Shown here: positions 9,380-18,529 of the stretch, one piece after another
How positions within the stretch are numbered: the first letter of the stretch is position 1
How the letters are laid out: each line of letters opens with the position of its first letter
Source of the DNA: Leptospira soteropolitanensis
GTDB lineage: Bacteria; Spirochaetota; Leptospiria; Leptospirales; Leptospiraceae
Reading direction: 5' to 3'
NCBI RefSeq assembly: GCF_026151655.1
Contig: NZ_JAMQPN010000002.1
Location: 124,001-188,000, forward strand
DNA length: 64,000 nucleotides
Notes under the pieces: model-generated
Seen by the model: the letters and a program-made list of their open reading frames with translations, nothing else
What the model was told of the DNA's origin: nothing
Database searches by the model: none
Made by a program: the position numbers and the translations under genes

Positions 9380-9940
9380 ATGATGTGGCTCCCGTTTAAA
9401 AAAAGAAAACAAGATTTAACAATTTCTTTAGAAGCTAAAAAAAGAATCGAAGTAGAATCGGAAAAACAAGGCAAACCCCAGGTTTTACTCCTAAACTTAG
9501 AACGTGACCAAAACGGACTGGGCTCTGTTCTTGTTGGCTTCACTGATAAAACAACTTCGGATCTTGGTTTGGTGCGTTGGCAGAACCAAACAGTTCAGAG
9601 ACTTCTTTCTTTGGGTGAACTTCAATTTGAATCGGGAAAATTCTTTTTTTATCCGAATGTGGATTTGGTATGGGAAAAGACACCTCGCTCCGAGATTCAT
9701 AAACTAATTTCCAATTATGAATTCACCAAAGACCGAATCTACTTAGAAGAAAAAGATTTTATTAAGTTACGTACAATTTTGTCAGAATGTTTTCAAAGAG
9801 AAGGCGTACGATCAGTTTATCTCCATCGAAATGTTTGCCAACTAGAAATATTAAATTTAACAGAAGAGAAGGAAGAGAAAATTTCTATGGAAATTCTTAC
9901 TTATTTTTCTTCTCTGTTTGAGAGTCCGTGGAAAGAATAA
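9380..9940 (+). CDS. Unknown protein, possibly a cysteine-poor IscA-like domain
   Basis: 186 residues from the ATG at 9380, which has AGAAGG 12 bases upstream; an earlier ATG at 9344 would overlap the divergent SRPBCC start and lacks a ribosome binding site. Residues about 12-100 have a pattern reminiscent of the IscA/HesB fold: TISLEAKKRIEVESEKQGKP, a strand pair, and GELQFESGKFFFYPNVD, but the three Fe-S cysteines of that family are missing (the only cysteines are near residues 150 and 165). The C-terminal half is not recognised. Function unknown; the IscA resemblance is weak. Its end overlaps the convergent TPR gene by 44 bases. Confidence 0.5.
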   Translation: MMWLPFKKRKQDLTISLEAKKRIEVESEKQGKPQVLLLNLERDQNGLGSVLVGFTDKTTSDLGLVRWQNQTVQRLLSLGELQFESGKFFFYPNVDLVWEKTPRSEIHKLISNYEFTKDRIYLEEKDFIKLRTILSECFQREGVRSVYLHRNVCQLEILNLTEEKEEKISMEILTYFSSLFESPWKE

Positions 9941-11933
9941 CATCATCTCCCGTTGCCAGTTCTTTTTCCCATCCTCTGGCATTGGGTTTCACCGAAGAAA
10001 TTGATTTTCCTAGTTCGATAATTTCACCAGAAAATAGTGTTTTTCCTTTTCTTTGAAATTCCAACTTAGAATTTTTTAGTAATCCATCGTCCTTACCAAG
10101 AGATACAATGACTTCATCCTTTTTTACTTTTAATATTTTCCCTTCCTTGGGTAACAAATCTCTAATTCGTTCTGCAACGCGATGAATGATGGTGGGAAGA
10201 CTATCCCTTCCTCTCTGGTTGGTTGACCAGGTAGCAATATCTCTCAAACTATTTCTATCATAAACAGAAACATCTAGCCGAATGTCCCCATCTTTAATTT
10301 GGTATCGTCCATGAACCACATAACGAATTTTTGTTGCGTTTTTCCTTTTTGAGTCAAGCAGGTGAAGGTTATCAACAGTAAAGGGAATGGTTTGGGAGAA
10401 GGGATGATAACTCATATCCTTTAGTAAATTGCGAATTAATTTAAACTCATCTCCTTCCACAACACGAACCGATTGCATCTGTTTTAAGTTGTATCGAAAT
10501 GCTTCCGCAAGTAACCTACCTGCTTGTAAGTGATATGGAAATGGTAAACTTGACTCTAAATCAAAAACATAAACCTCTGGACTAAATCTTGGGATGTTTT
10601 CCTGAATTACATTCGGATCAATTTGGATGTATCCTTCTCGAAATTCTAATGATTCTTTTAAGTTTTTTATAGAGAACTCTAATTTGTTTTGGAGTTTAAA
10701 AGAATTAGGATCTTCTTCTCTAAGCCGAAGTAACAAATTTGTATATTTTGCAGTTTCTCCGGTCTGATTATAAAATTCCAATATTTCCTTTCGAACTGTG
10801 GGCGTTTGTGGACTAAGGTCTTTTGCACGCTTGAGATGGAACAAAGAACTTTTATGATACAAAGAATGTTTTTCGGAATAAAATCTATCTCTTCTATAAT
10901 CTCCCAATTCGCGTCTTAATTTAGATTCCTCTTTTTCATTTGCTATAGAGTATTCTTCCGCTTCGAAACGTAGAATCTCATCTAAATCATCCAATTGGAG
11001 TGCTCTACGATAATGATATGTGGCAAATTTTGTTTCGCCTAATTCCCATGCAAGATTTGCTTCCAAACTATGATAAAGCTGATTTTCCGGAAACTCTCTT
11101 GCTAATTCATAAATGGTTCGAAATGCGCGTTTCTTAATATCTTTTTCACCGGTTAAGTTAGAGAGTATGATATCATGATAAACTGAATAAAATCTGGCAT
11201 GTTCTCCCTTGGAATCCAAGTTAATTGAATTCTGAATGGATTCTTCTACTAATGGTAAAACTGTTTTTAGCTGATTCGGATAAAAGTAGCTTTGATATAA
11301 AAGAACTTTAGCTTTAAATGCAAAACCTTCTGGATCATTTGGTTCCTTTTTTGTATATAAATCTATTGCGTTAAAAGATTCTGTGTAATTTTGTTTTGTG
11401 AAATACAATTCTGCCAACATTAACAATAAGTCCGATGGATCCTCTAAGCGTTTTGCTAATGTTTTGATTTTAAAAATCGCAGAATCTAGTTTCCCCTGTT
11501 TTTGTAAGGATTTTGCTTCTGTGATTCGTAAACCCGTATGATTGGGAAATTCTATAAGTAGGGGACTTGTCAACTTCTCGATCGAACTAAAATCCGATTC
11601 TGATAAATAAATTTCTGATAAACCAATGATTGCTGGAATAAATTTTGGCTCACGATCTAAGATTTCCTTGTAAAACTTTTTACTCTCCCGAAGTGCTCCC
11701 AGTTGGAAACTACAGTCTGCAACTCCCAGTTTTGCCTCAATGGAGTTTCTATTTTTTTGAAGGGCTGATTGATAAAGTTGAATCGCCTTTCTACAATTAT
11801 TATCCGATTGATACCTTTTCCCTTCAGCAATGTCTTCCAAAGCACTTGTCTCTGCGCTTAAAAAAGATACAGAAACAAATCCCAAAAAAAGAAAAAATAA
11901 CCAAAATAAAGATTTAGCGAGGTTCCGGTACAA
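9897..11933 (-). CDS. Exported TPR protein with C-terminal FlgT/TolB-N-like region
   Basis: About 678 residues. The start is decided by AAGGAGG at 11939-11945, five bases ahead of a TTG at 11933; a GTG at 11978 and an ATG at 11948 lie upstream without such a site. The N-terminus is a signal peptide (hydrophobic WLFFLFLGFVSVSFLSAETS). Residues 25-400 are TPR repeats (for example AIQLYQSALQKN, ESKKFYKEILDREPKFIPAIIGLSEIY). The C-terminal part, with RYVVHGRYQIKDGDIRLDVSVYD and KVKKDEVIVSLGKDDGLLKNS, resembles the TolB-N/CsgG-like fold followed by an FlgT C-terminal type barrel. Likely periplasmic. It overlaps the end of the upstream NHL/VWA gene, so the two are co-translated. Confidence 0.66.
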   Translation of the reverse strand: MYRNLAKSLFWLFFLFLGFVSVSFLSAETSALEDIAEGKRYQSDNNCRKAIQLYQSALQKNRNSIEAKLGVADCSFQLGALRESKKFYKEILDREPKFIPAIIGLSEIYLSESDFSSIEKLTSPLLIEFPNHTGLRITEAKSLQKQGKLDSAIFKIKTLAKRLEDPSDLLLMLAELYFTKQNYTESFNAIDLYTKKEPNDPEGFAFKAKVLLYQSYFYPNQLKTVLPLVEESIQNSINLDSKGEHARFYSVYHDIILSNLTGEKDIKKRAFRTIYELAREFPENQLYHSLEANLAWELGETKFATYHYRRALQLDDLDEILRFEAEEYSIANEKEESKLRRELGDYRRDRFYSEKHSLYHKSSLFHLKRAKDLSPQTPTVRKEILEFYNQTGETAKYTNLLLRLREEDPNSFKLQNKLEFSIKNLKESLEFREGYIQIDPNVIQENIPRFSPEVYVFDLESSLPFPYHLQAGRLLAEAFRYNLKQMQSVRVVEGDEFKLIRNLLKDMSYHPFSQTIPFTVDNLHLLDSKRKNATKIRYVVHGRYQIKDGDIRLDVSVYDRNSLRDIATWSTNQRGRDSLPTIIHRVAERIRDLLPKEGKILKVKKDEVIVSLGKDDGLLKNSKLEFQRKGKTLFSGEIIELGKSISSVKPNARGWEKELATGDDVILSTDSQTEKKNK

Positions 11934-13947
11934 AATAACCTCCTTCATCGCGACCTTTAACCCCTCTATGTTCCACACCGATTGCCAGTTTGATATATCG
12001 GTTGATGAGCTCCGGATTTGTATCTGTTTTATAAGAAAGTATATAACGATAGTCAGTATGGGCTTTTAACTTTTTATATAATTCTCTTTCTTCACCCTCA
12101 CCATCTAAAACAATATAGCGACCATTTGTTGGCCCAGTCATATCTGACCAGGATTCCTCTAGGTTAAGATTTGGATTTACCGACAAAACGTAAATTGGGA
12201 TAGAATGAGCCTTGGCAAAAGCAACAATTCTAGATTTTTGGTATTGTAAAAAACTATCTTCTCTGCTTTCGCCAGATACTAAATAAACCAAGGCTTTAGG
12301 TCCTGTTTCTAAGGAAAGTTTTTGTAAAGCAGCTATACTTGCTTTGCCGAAATTATATTTTTCTTCTGGAACACTGTCTCTTATTTTTGCAAGGATATCT
12401 CGGAGGGAAACTGTTTCTTGTAAAATTAAGTTACTGTCTTTTCCTGCACGATACAACGAAATTTTATCCGTATCATGTAAAGAACGAAAGAATGGGAAAA
12501 GCCCGTCTTCAATGGAAAGTTTTCCTTTTTTTAATCCTTCGCTATTTTCAAAAATCATGGCAACAGTTAGTTTGTTATTTAATTTGTTTTTATTTGCTAA
12601 CGAGAAAAGGGGGGTCATATTATCATTTTCGAATATTCGAAAACTCAAACGGTCTATGCCTACTATTTCTTTTCCCGCACGATTCCGAACTCGTGTGTAA
12701 ATATGGATATCAGGGAATCCTGATGTATCAATGGATTCGATTTTAAGGTCTAAGTTTGAAAGTAGGTGGTTTTTTTGAGAAAAAATATCAATTCTATGTT
12801 TGCCAAAATCAACAAAATAGAGACTACCAGTGGAATCCATATTAGTGGCAAAGGGACGAAATAATACTCTATATACTCCCTTTTTGTCTCTAAACTTACT
12901 TAGTTGTCTCCACTCACCATTTAACAGGGAGTAGGTCCATATTCCGGTTAACTCATCTGTAAGAAAAATTTGATTATCTAAAATTCGAATACTTCTTGGT
13001 TTTTTCCATTCAGATTTTTCAATCACGTTGAGAGTGTTTCCATCACTATCAAAAAGGATGACACGAAGATTATCTTTATCTACTACATAAATTTTACCAT
13101 CGTGGATGGTAATGCCTGAAGGATTTGCTAATTTGGAATTTCCGAAACCTTGGAATTCTAATATGAACTTTCCGGCAGGATTAAATTTTTGAATTCTTGC
13201 ATTTCCTGAATCAGCTACAAAGATATTCCCACTCGAATCTACATAAAGTGAAGATGGGCCTCTAAATTGACCTTGCCCTTTTCCGGAACCTCCAAAGGAA
13301 GAAAGAAAACTTCCAGAAAGGTCAAAGATAAGGATTTCGTCCCGGGCAAAATCAGCGACATAGATTTTTTGTTGGTAATACGCTAAGGATACAGGACGAT
13401 CAAGTTTTCTTGTAATTCCGCCACGCCAGTTGGAAATAGGAGATCCTGCTGCATTGAATTTAATAATATTAGAAGTGTCAAAACCTGCGACGTAAAAATT
13501 TCCATCTTCATCAAAAGTTATGTCAACAGGATTCCGAAACCTGTATCCACGAATGGAATCTCCTTCTATCGTTTTGAAATAAATTTTTTCTTTATCAGAG
13601 ACTCCGCCTGCGATGGCTAATCGTAGAGCTTCGATTTTGTTAATAATTAATAGATCATTTTTTGCTTTTGCAGTTAGAATTTCCAACTCATCAAGTGCTT
13701 CTTCCCATTCACCTAACAAATAGTAATTATTTGCGAGTTCAAGGCGGGCTAGGTGAAAATCCTTTTTTAAATTGACAGCCCTTTGAAATCGTTCTTTTGC
13801 AGCAGAGTATTCTCTTAAATTCTTGTAAGTCAGTCCGCGTTTGAATTCTTCCTTGGCATTCTCTTCGCCTAAGGAAAAGTTGGGAAAGTCCAGAGGGAGA
13901 ACTTGTGTACTTACGAATAGAAAGAAAAATGATAATAACTTTCTCAA
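11914..13947 (-). CDS. Exported TPR, NHL-repeat and VWA-domain protein
   Basis: 677 residues from TTG, with GAGGGAG upstream. The N-terminus is a signal peptide (LLSFFFLFVSTQVLPLD). Domains in order: TPR-like helices at about 28-105; NHL beta-propeller repeats at about 130-400 (for example GQGQFRGPSSLYVDSSGNIFVADSGNARIQKFNPAG is spread over positions about 225-260, and PVDITFDEDGNFYVAG earlier); and a von Willebrand A-like domain at about 445-650 with LTVAMIFENSEGLKKGK in place of the MIDAS start, so the DxSxS ligand set is weak. It is the first gene of a pair with the downstream TPR protein. I infer an envelope scaffold that binds partners; no ligand can be named. Confidence 0.72.
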   Translation of the reverse strand: MRKLLSFFFLFVSTQVLPLDFPNFSLGEENAKEEFKRGLTYKNLREYSAAKERFQRAVNLKKDFHLARLELANNYYLLGEWEEALDELEILTAKAKNDLLIINKIEALRLAIAGGVSDKEKIYFKTIEGDSIRGYRFRNPVDITFDEDGNFYVAGFDTSNIIKFNAAGSPISNWRGGITRKLDRPVSLAYYQQKIYVADFARDEILIFDLSGSFLSSFGGSGKGQGQFRGPSSLYVDSSGNIFVADSGNARIQKFNPAGKFILEFQGFGNSKLANPSGITIHDGKIYVVDKDNLRVILFDSDGNTLNVIEKSEWKKPRSIRILDNQIFLTDELTGIWTYSLLNGEWRQLSKFRDKKGVYRVLFRPFATNMDSTGSLYFVDFGKHRIDIFSQKNHLLSNLDLKIESIDTSGFPDIHIYTRVRNRAGKEIVGIDRLSFRIFENDNMTPLFSLANKNKLNNKLTVAMIFENSEGLKKGKLSIEDGLFPFFRSLHDTDKISLYRAGKDSNLILQETVSLRDILAKIRDSVPEEKYNFGKASIAALQKLSLETGPKALVYLVSGESREDSFLQYQKSRIVAFAKAHSIPIYVLSVNPNLNLEESWSDMTGPTNGRYIVLDGEGEERELYKKLKAHTDYRYILSYKTDTNPELINRYIKLAIGVEHRGVKGRDEGGYFVPEPR

Positions 13948-14076
13948 AAGACACTCCCTCTAACCCCAATCTAATGGGACATAATTTGTAAGTCAACCCC
14001 TTCCTTGGGATTGGTAACCGGTATTTCTCTTTATTCTCGACAGAATCTCAAATTTAGACAGGATGGAACTCAAGTT

Positions 14077-15666
14077 ATGTCTCCCGAACTGATAGAAAGA
14101 GAAGTCCGTCGCCGAAAAACCTTTGCCATCATTGCCCACCCCGATGCGGGTAAGACCACTCTCACCGAGAAGTTACTGCTCTACGGAGGTGCCATCCAAC
14201 TTGCTGGAGCCGTGAAGGCAAAAAAAGAAGGGAAGTCAGCCACCTCTGATTGGATGGCAATGGAGAAGGAAAGAGGGATTTCGATCACATCAGCAGCACT
14301 CCAGTTTGAATATAAAAATAACATTCTAAACCTTTTGGACACTCCAGGCCACGAAGACTTTTCGGAAGATACCTACCGTACCCTTATGGCTGCTGATACT
14401 GCGGTTATGGTTCTTGATGCTGGTAAGGGCGTTGAACCGCAAACCATTAAACTTTTCCGAGTTTGTCGGGACCGAGGAATTCCTATCATCACTTTCATCA
14501 ATAAGATGGATCGTCCTACAAAAGACCTTTATGCGCTTTTGGATGAAATTGAAAAAGTCCTTGGAATTAAGGCCGTCCCTGATGTTTGGCCTCTCGGTAC
14601 TGGTTTTGATTTTAAAGGAGTTTATGACCTAAGAGAAGAGCAACTGTACCTTTTTGATCGTACTCCAGGGGGAAAACAGAAAGCGGTTTTTCGTATGGCA
14701 GGACCAAATGATCCTAGTCTAGATGAACAATTCGATGCAGAAATTGTATCGGCATTTCGCGAACAAATAGATTTGGTCGAAAGCGGAATTGGGCAAGTTG
14801 ACAAAAATTCCTTTTTACTGGGAAAGGAAACACCGGTATACTTTGGTTCGGCGGTCAACAATTTTGGAATAGAACTTTTTTTAAATAAGTTTTTAGAATT
14901 AGCTCCAGGACCTGATCATATACCTCTTAGAGATGGAAACTATTTGGACCCAGTGAATGCCCCATTTAGTGCATTTGTGTTTAAAGTACAGGCTAACATG
15001 AATAAGGCCCATAGGGATCGAATTGCCTTTTTAAGAATTTGTTCAGGTGTTTTTGAACGGGGCCTAAACGTAAATCATAACCGTTTGGACAAACCAGTAA
15101 AACTTTCTTCCAGTTTTGCATTTTTTGGCCAAGATCGGAATACAGTCGATACAGCCTATCCCGGTGACATCATTGGACTTGTGAATCCAGGGACCTATAA
15201 AATTGGAGATGTATTATCCACAGGGAATACTCCGCCGCTCCGACCACTTCCCAGTTTTGCGCCAGAACTTTTTGCCACAATTTCATGTAAAGATACCTTA
15301 CAGTTAAAATCTTTTAAAAAGGGATTAGACCAATTAGCAGAAGAGGGAATTTTACATCTCTTCACATCACGAACCATTGGTGGGGGTGTTCCCATTATCG
15401 GTGCTATGGGAAAACTTCAGTTTGAGGTGTTCCAACGTCGCCTAAAAGATGAGTATGGAGCCGACACAACCATTCATATCTTGCCTTATGGAATTTCTCG
15501 TTGGGTAAAAAAAGAAGATAGACCAAAGATCCCATCGAATGCAGGACTCGTGGAAGATTTATTCGGTAATATGGCTCTTCTTTTTGATACAGAATGGGAT
15601 ATGAATTATTTTCACAAAAATAACGAAGGTATCGAACTTTTGGAGAATCCACCTCTGGAAGATTGA
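14077..15666 (+). CDS. prfC: Peptide chain release factor 3
   Basis: 529 residues from the ATG at 14077, exactly the length of the E. coli protein; the in-frame TTG at 14005 would add 24 residues with no family match. RF3 is a GTPase that recycles RF1/RF2 from the ribosome. Seen: P-loop AHPDAGKTT, switch region with ATSDWMAMEKERGISI, G3 DTPGHEDF, G4 NKMDR, and the RF3-specific C-terminal part with GVPIIGAMGKLQFEVFQRRL. Divergent from the NHL/VWA gene and convergent with the phosphatase gene, two bases away. Confidence 0.96.
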   Translation: MSPELIEREVRRRKTFAIIAHPDAGKTTLTEKLLLYGGAIQLAGAVKAKKEGKSATSDWMAMEKERGISITSAALQFEYKNNILNLLDTPGHEDFSEDTYRTLMAADTAVMVLDAGKGVEPQTIKLFRVCRDRGIPIITFINKMDRPTKDLYALLDEIEKVLGIKAVPDVWPLGTGFDFKGVYDLREEQLYLFDRTPGGKQKAVFRMAGPNDPSLDEQFDAEIVSAFREQIDLVESGIGQVDKNSFLLGKETPVYFGSAVNNFGIELFLNKFLELAPGPDHIPLRDGNYLDPVNAPFSAFVFKVQANMNKAHRDRIAFLRICSGVFERGLNVNHNRLDKPVKLSSSFAFFGQDRNTVDTAYPGDIIGLVNPGTYKIGDVLSTGNTPPLRPLPSFAPELFATISCKDTLQLKSFKKGLDQLAEEGILHLFTSRTIGGGVPIIGAMGKLQFEVFQRRLKDEYGADTTIHILPYGISRWVKKEDRPKIPSNAGLVEDLFGNMALLFDTEWDMNYFHKNNEGIELLENPPLED

Positions 15667-15667
15667 T

Positions 15668-17581
15668 CTAAATGACTTCAATCCCGATCCAAGTGATATC
15701 ATCTAGGAAAGGGATTCCTTCGGAATAGGACCTGATTTTTAATTCTAGTTCCTGTTTGATAAGGGACATGTGTTTCGATTTCATAGAAATAAAAAACTCA
15801 GTAAGTTCATTTTCCCATATTTTTTCCTGTTTGGAGTTTTCAACATCTTTCAACCCATCCGTAAAAAGAAAAAAACGATCACCCTTCTGGATCGGGTATT
15901 CTAACACTTTCGGTTCTATACTGGGAAGCATTCCGAACATTGGGTTTAATTTTTCAGGACAACTGATCTCATTTCCAGAGACGTATAACATACCTGGATG
16001 GCCAGCATTTCCATACGTAACCATGTTTTGATTAAAATCAAATAATAGAAATAGAAAAGGTACAAATGCGTATGGATCTGGAAAATGATTGGATATACCT
16101 TCGTTCATTTTCTTTAGAATTTGTTTTGGATCCGATTCTGTTTTTACAATTTGATGGAATAGAACACGTAGGACTGTCATCATCATTGCCGCTTTTACTC
16201 CATGCCCTATGACATCACCTAAAGCAAAAATAGAACGGTTGTTCCCTAAATCAATATAGTCGTAATAATCACCACCCACTTGAATCAGTGGTTTGTACAA
16301 AACTTCATAATCTAAATTAGGTAAAAAGATGATCCGGTTGGGTAGATACTTCTTTTGTAAATCTTTAGCATATTCCATTTCCTTTTCGAATTCCAAACGT
16401 TTCTTTGTAACATTTTGAATCAATACAAGGGCACCGCTAGCGAAACGATATTTCTGTTCCAAAAACCAGAGTTGATAAGTAAACTCTAACAAATAAATGG
16501 AACCGTCAAAAGAATAAAATTCAGATTCTTCTTTTCTTAGTTTAGTATGCTCATTCTGTAAAATGTATACGTCTTGTAAGAATAAACTAACTTCCTTTTC
16601 AATCCAATCTTTGACGGAAAGTTGGTCCCGAAATAGATTTGTGACAAGTAGATTTGGTTCAATTTCCGGATTTTCTAAAAGGATTTTTCCTTTTGAATCA
16701 TATAAGATAGCCGCATGGGGAAATTCTTGTAAAAGTAATCTTAACTTTTGTTTTGATTCGATTTCCTTTAGAGAAATGGCAATTGAAAAAACAAAAGATA
16801 AAAAAAGTAAGGAAATCAATATGACTGTGTTTTTTTTTAAGGATTCTTTTATCGGTATTAATACCAAATCCTTTGGGCTAACAATGAATAAATGGAATGG
16901 GAGTCCATACATTGGGTAACTGGCAACAAAATAATCCATCTCATCTTTTTTGGTTTCACGAAGGGAAGGTAGACTAGAATGAGTTTGTAATGAAGATTTT
17001 ACATCTGATCTCCAAAATTCAGAAACCAAAAACTCATTTTCGATAAATCCTGAGATTCCAAAATTTCCCTCATCTCCAAGTAGAAATAGACCTTCATTAG
17101 GATCACTGTAGGGTGAATCTAAAAGAGCCTCTTCTAAAAACTCTGCTGAATGGATAGAAATATTTTTTCCATCTAAAACGAAGAGGTATGTTTTTTTACC
17201 AGATCCCCAATCACATTGTAACAGGCTAATTTCTTCTACGTGAAAGGAGTCGGTGAGAGACGGAAGACAATGATTTTGAATTTTATAAATTTCTTTGGCA
17301 GGAATAATTCCTACAGCCTTTTTTTCGAAATTATCTTTGCCAATTTGATCTCTAATTTGGTTTTCTAAATCAATAGCAAGGAGTTGGATTCGAATGAGTT
17401 GATATCTTTGGTTCCAGTCCAATGCCTCTTTGTATCTGGAATAAATCATTGACGAGGCGAGGAGAAAATATGGAAAAATTAAGAATGTTATGATGGAGAG
17501 AAATAATTTTAAAAAGGATTTAGTTTTGATTACATATAGAAAATGATCGAAAAGTTCGCGAACTCTATATCCAGAGTACAC
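15668..17581 (-). CDS. Membrane SpoIIE/PP2C-type serine phosphatase with sensor region
   Basis: 637 residues. A transmembrane helix at about 24-44 and another at about 250-272 bracket a periplasmic region of some 200 residues without a recognised fold. A PAS-like segment follows at about 285-390 (HAAILYDSKGKILLENPE), then a short coiled coil with EMEYAKDLQKKYLPNRI and the SpoIIE phosphatase domain at about 410-637. Metal-binding motifs are intact: GGDYYDYIDL, ALGDVIGHGVKAA, YGNAGHPG and FFLFTDGLKD. Such proteins switch anti-sigma-antagonist pathways. GTG start three bases after the upstream Ig-like gene, giving an operon with it and the FecR/LysM gene. Confidence 0.87.
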   Translation of the reverse strand: MYSGYRVRELFDHFLYVIKTKSFLKLFLSIITFLIFPYFLLASSMIYSRYKEALDWNQRYQLIRIQLLAIDLENQIRDQIGKDNFEKKAVGIIPAKEIYKIQNHCLPSLTDSFHVEEISLLQCDWGSGKKTYLFVLDGKNISIHSAEFLEEALLDSPYSDPNEGLFLLGDEGNFGISGFIENEFLVSEFWRSDVKSSLQTHSSLPSLRETKKDEMDYFVASYPMYGLPFHLFIVSPKDLVLIPIKESLKKNTVILISLLFLSFVFSIAISLKEIESKQKLRLLLQEFPHAAILYDSKGKILLENPEIEPNLLVTNLFRDQLSVKDWIEKEVSLFLQDVYILQNEHTKLRKEESEFYSFDGSIYLLEFTYQLWFLEQKYRFASGALVLIQNVTKKRLEFEKEMEYAKDLQKKYLPNRIIFLPNLDYEVLYKPLIQVGGDYYDYIDLGNNRSIFALGDVIGHGVKAAMMMTVLRVLFHQIVKTESDPKQILKKMNEGISNHFPDPYAFVPFLFLLFDFNQNMVTYGNAGHPGMLYVSGNEISCPEKLNPMFGMLPSIEPKVLEYPIQKGDRFFLFTDGLKDVENSKQEKIWENELTEFFISMKSKHMSLIKQELELKIRSYSEGIPFLDDITWIGIEVI

Positions 17582-17584
17582 TTC

Positions 17585-18529
17585 TTAGTTTCCTTTTTTT
17601 GTTCTTTGAATTTTGATTTTTTTGGGAATTTCTTCGTTTCCTAACTTATCCGTTGCTGAAATTTCTAAATCCAAATCTTCCGAACAAGAATTGACTATGT
17701 TTTCAAAGGACGTTTGGATATCCCAATGGTACCACTCAGAAGGCACATTGTTTCCACAAGTTGTTCGGAATCGTATCACATCTAATCCAGAACCTAAATC
17801 TGACGATTTGAGCTCTAGTCTAGTATTTGGTCCAACGAATGCCGAAGAAGTCTTTTGGTATAGAGGTGGCTCCCAATGAAGTTCCGTTGTAGGTGGAGTG
17901 TTATCCACGCTGAACTCCCAAACCTGCATAGAATCTGATATTCCTAATTCGTTTGTCACTTGGTATTCTAGTTTATAGTTCCCATCATTCGAAAAGGTAA
18001 GCTCTGGTTGGTTGGTTACCATCCAAGATCCACCATTGACTCGGTAACGAACAGAAGTTTTCATCGGTTGGCTTAAGATGGGTTTTACTTGGATTTTATT
18101 TTCTGTGAGATAAAAATGATTGATTCCTTTTCCCTTTTGAATAGGTACCAATACATCTGTTGTGGCGGTTTTACGAGCTATGATTTTACTAGGTTCTTTT
18201 GGTTTTGGTTTTCCAAAAGATTTTACTGCATACAAATCCGTCCAAAATCCTCGCACTTGGCGTTTAGCCACGGCGCGAATTCGAAAGTATTCATATCCAT
18301 TGGGAATATAGAGTTGAATTTTTCCCGGACTTGCAACCACTCGGAAAGGAATTTCCAAATCTAAATTAGGTTCTTTCCAAAGTTCAAATTCATATTGGAT
18401 GATATCATCTCTATCTGGCTCTAAAGTAAAACGTATGGTTTTTGATTCAGAAAATATGGGAAAAAAGAATCCTAAAAGGAAAAAAACAATCCAAACGATG
18501 AATGATCTGAAACGACGGAAAGAATTCAT
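17585..18529 (-). CDS. Exported protein with Ig-like repeats
   Basis: 314 residues. The first 30 form a signal peptide or anchor (FIVWIVFFLLGFFFPIFSES). After that the protein is beta rich: segment 30-115 with IQLYIPNGYEYFRIRAVAKRQ resembles a fibronectin-III-like module, and 140-310 carries two Ig-like modules, among them VSVRYRVNGGSWMVTNQPELTFSNDGNY-like spacing and VDNTPPTTELHWEPP. The DNTPPTT pattern is typical of bacterial Ig-like or chitobiase C-terminal repeats of surface proteins. No enzyme motif. It overlaps the FecR/LysM gene stop by four bases (ATGA type) and is followed three bases later by the phosphatase, so the three are probably one transcript. Confidence 0.62.
   Translation of the reverse strand: MNSFRRFRSFIVWIVFFLLGFFFPIFSESKTIRFTLEPDRDDIIQYEFELWKEPNLDLEIPFRVVASPGKIQLYIPNGYEYFRIRAVAKRQVRGFWTDLYAVKSFGKPKPKEPSKIIARKTATTDVLVPIQKGKGINHFYLTENKIQVKPILSQPMKTSVRYRVNGGSWMVTNQPELTFSNDGNYKLEYQVTNELGISDSMQVWEFSVDNTPPTTELHWEPPLYQKTSSAFVGPNTRLELKSSDLGSGLDVIRFRTTCGNNVPSEWYHWDIQTSFENIVNSCSEDLDLEISATDKLGNEEIPKKIKIQRTKKGN

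Noticed and set aside
12339..12746. Two plus-strand open frames of 118-135 codons
   Set aside because: They are opposite the NHL/VWA coding sequence, have no ribosome binding site or family match, and are shadow frames.
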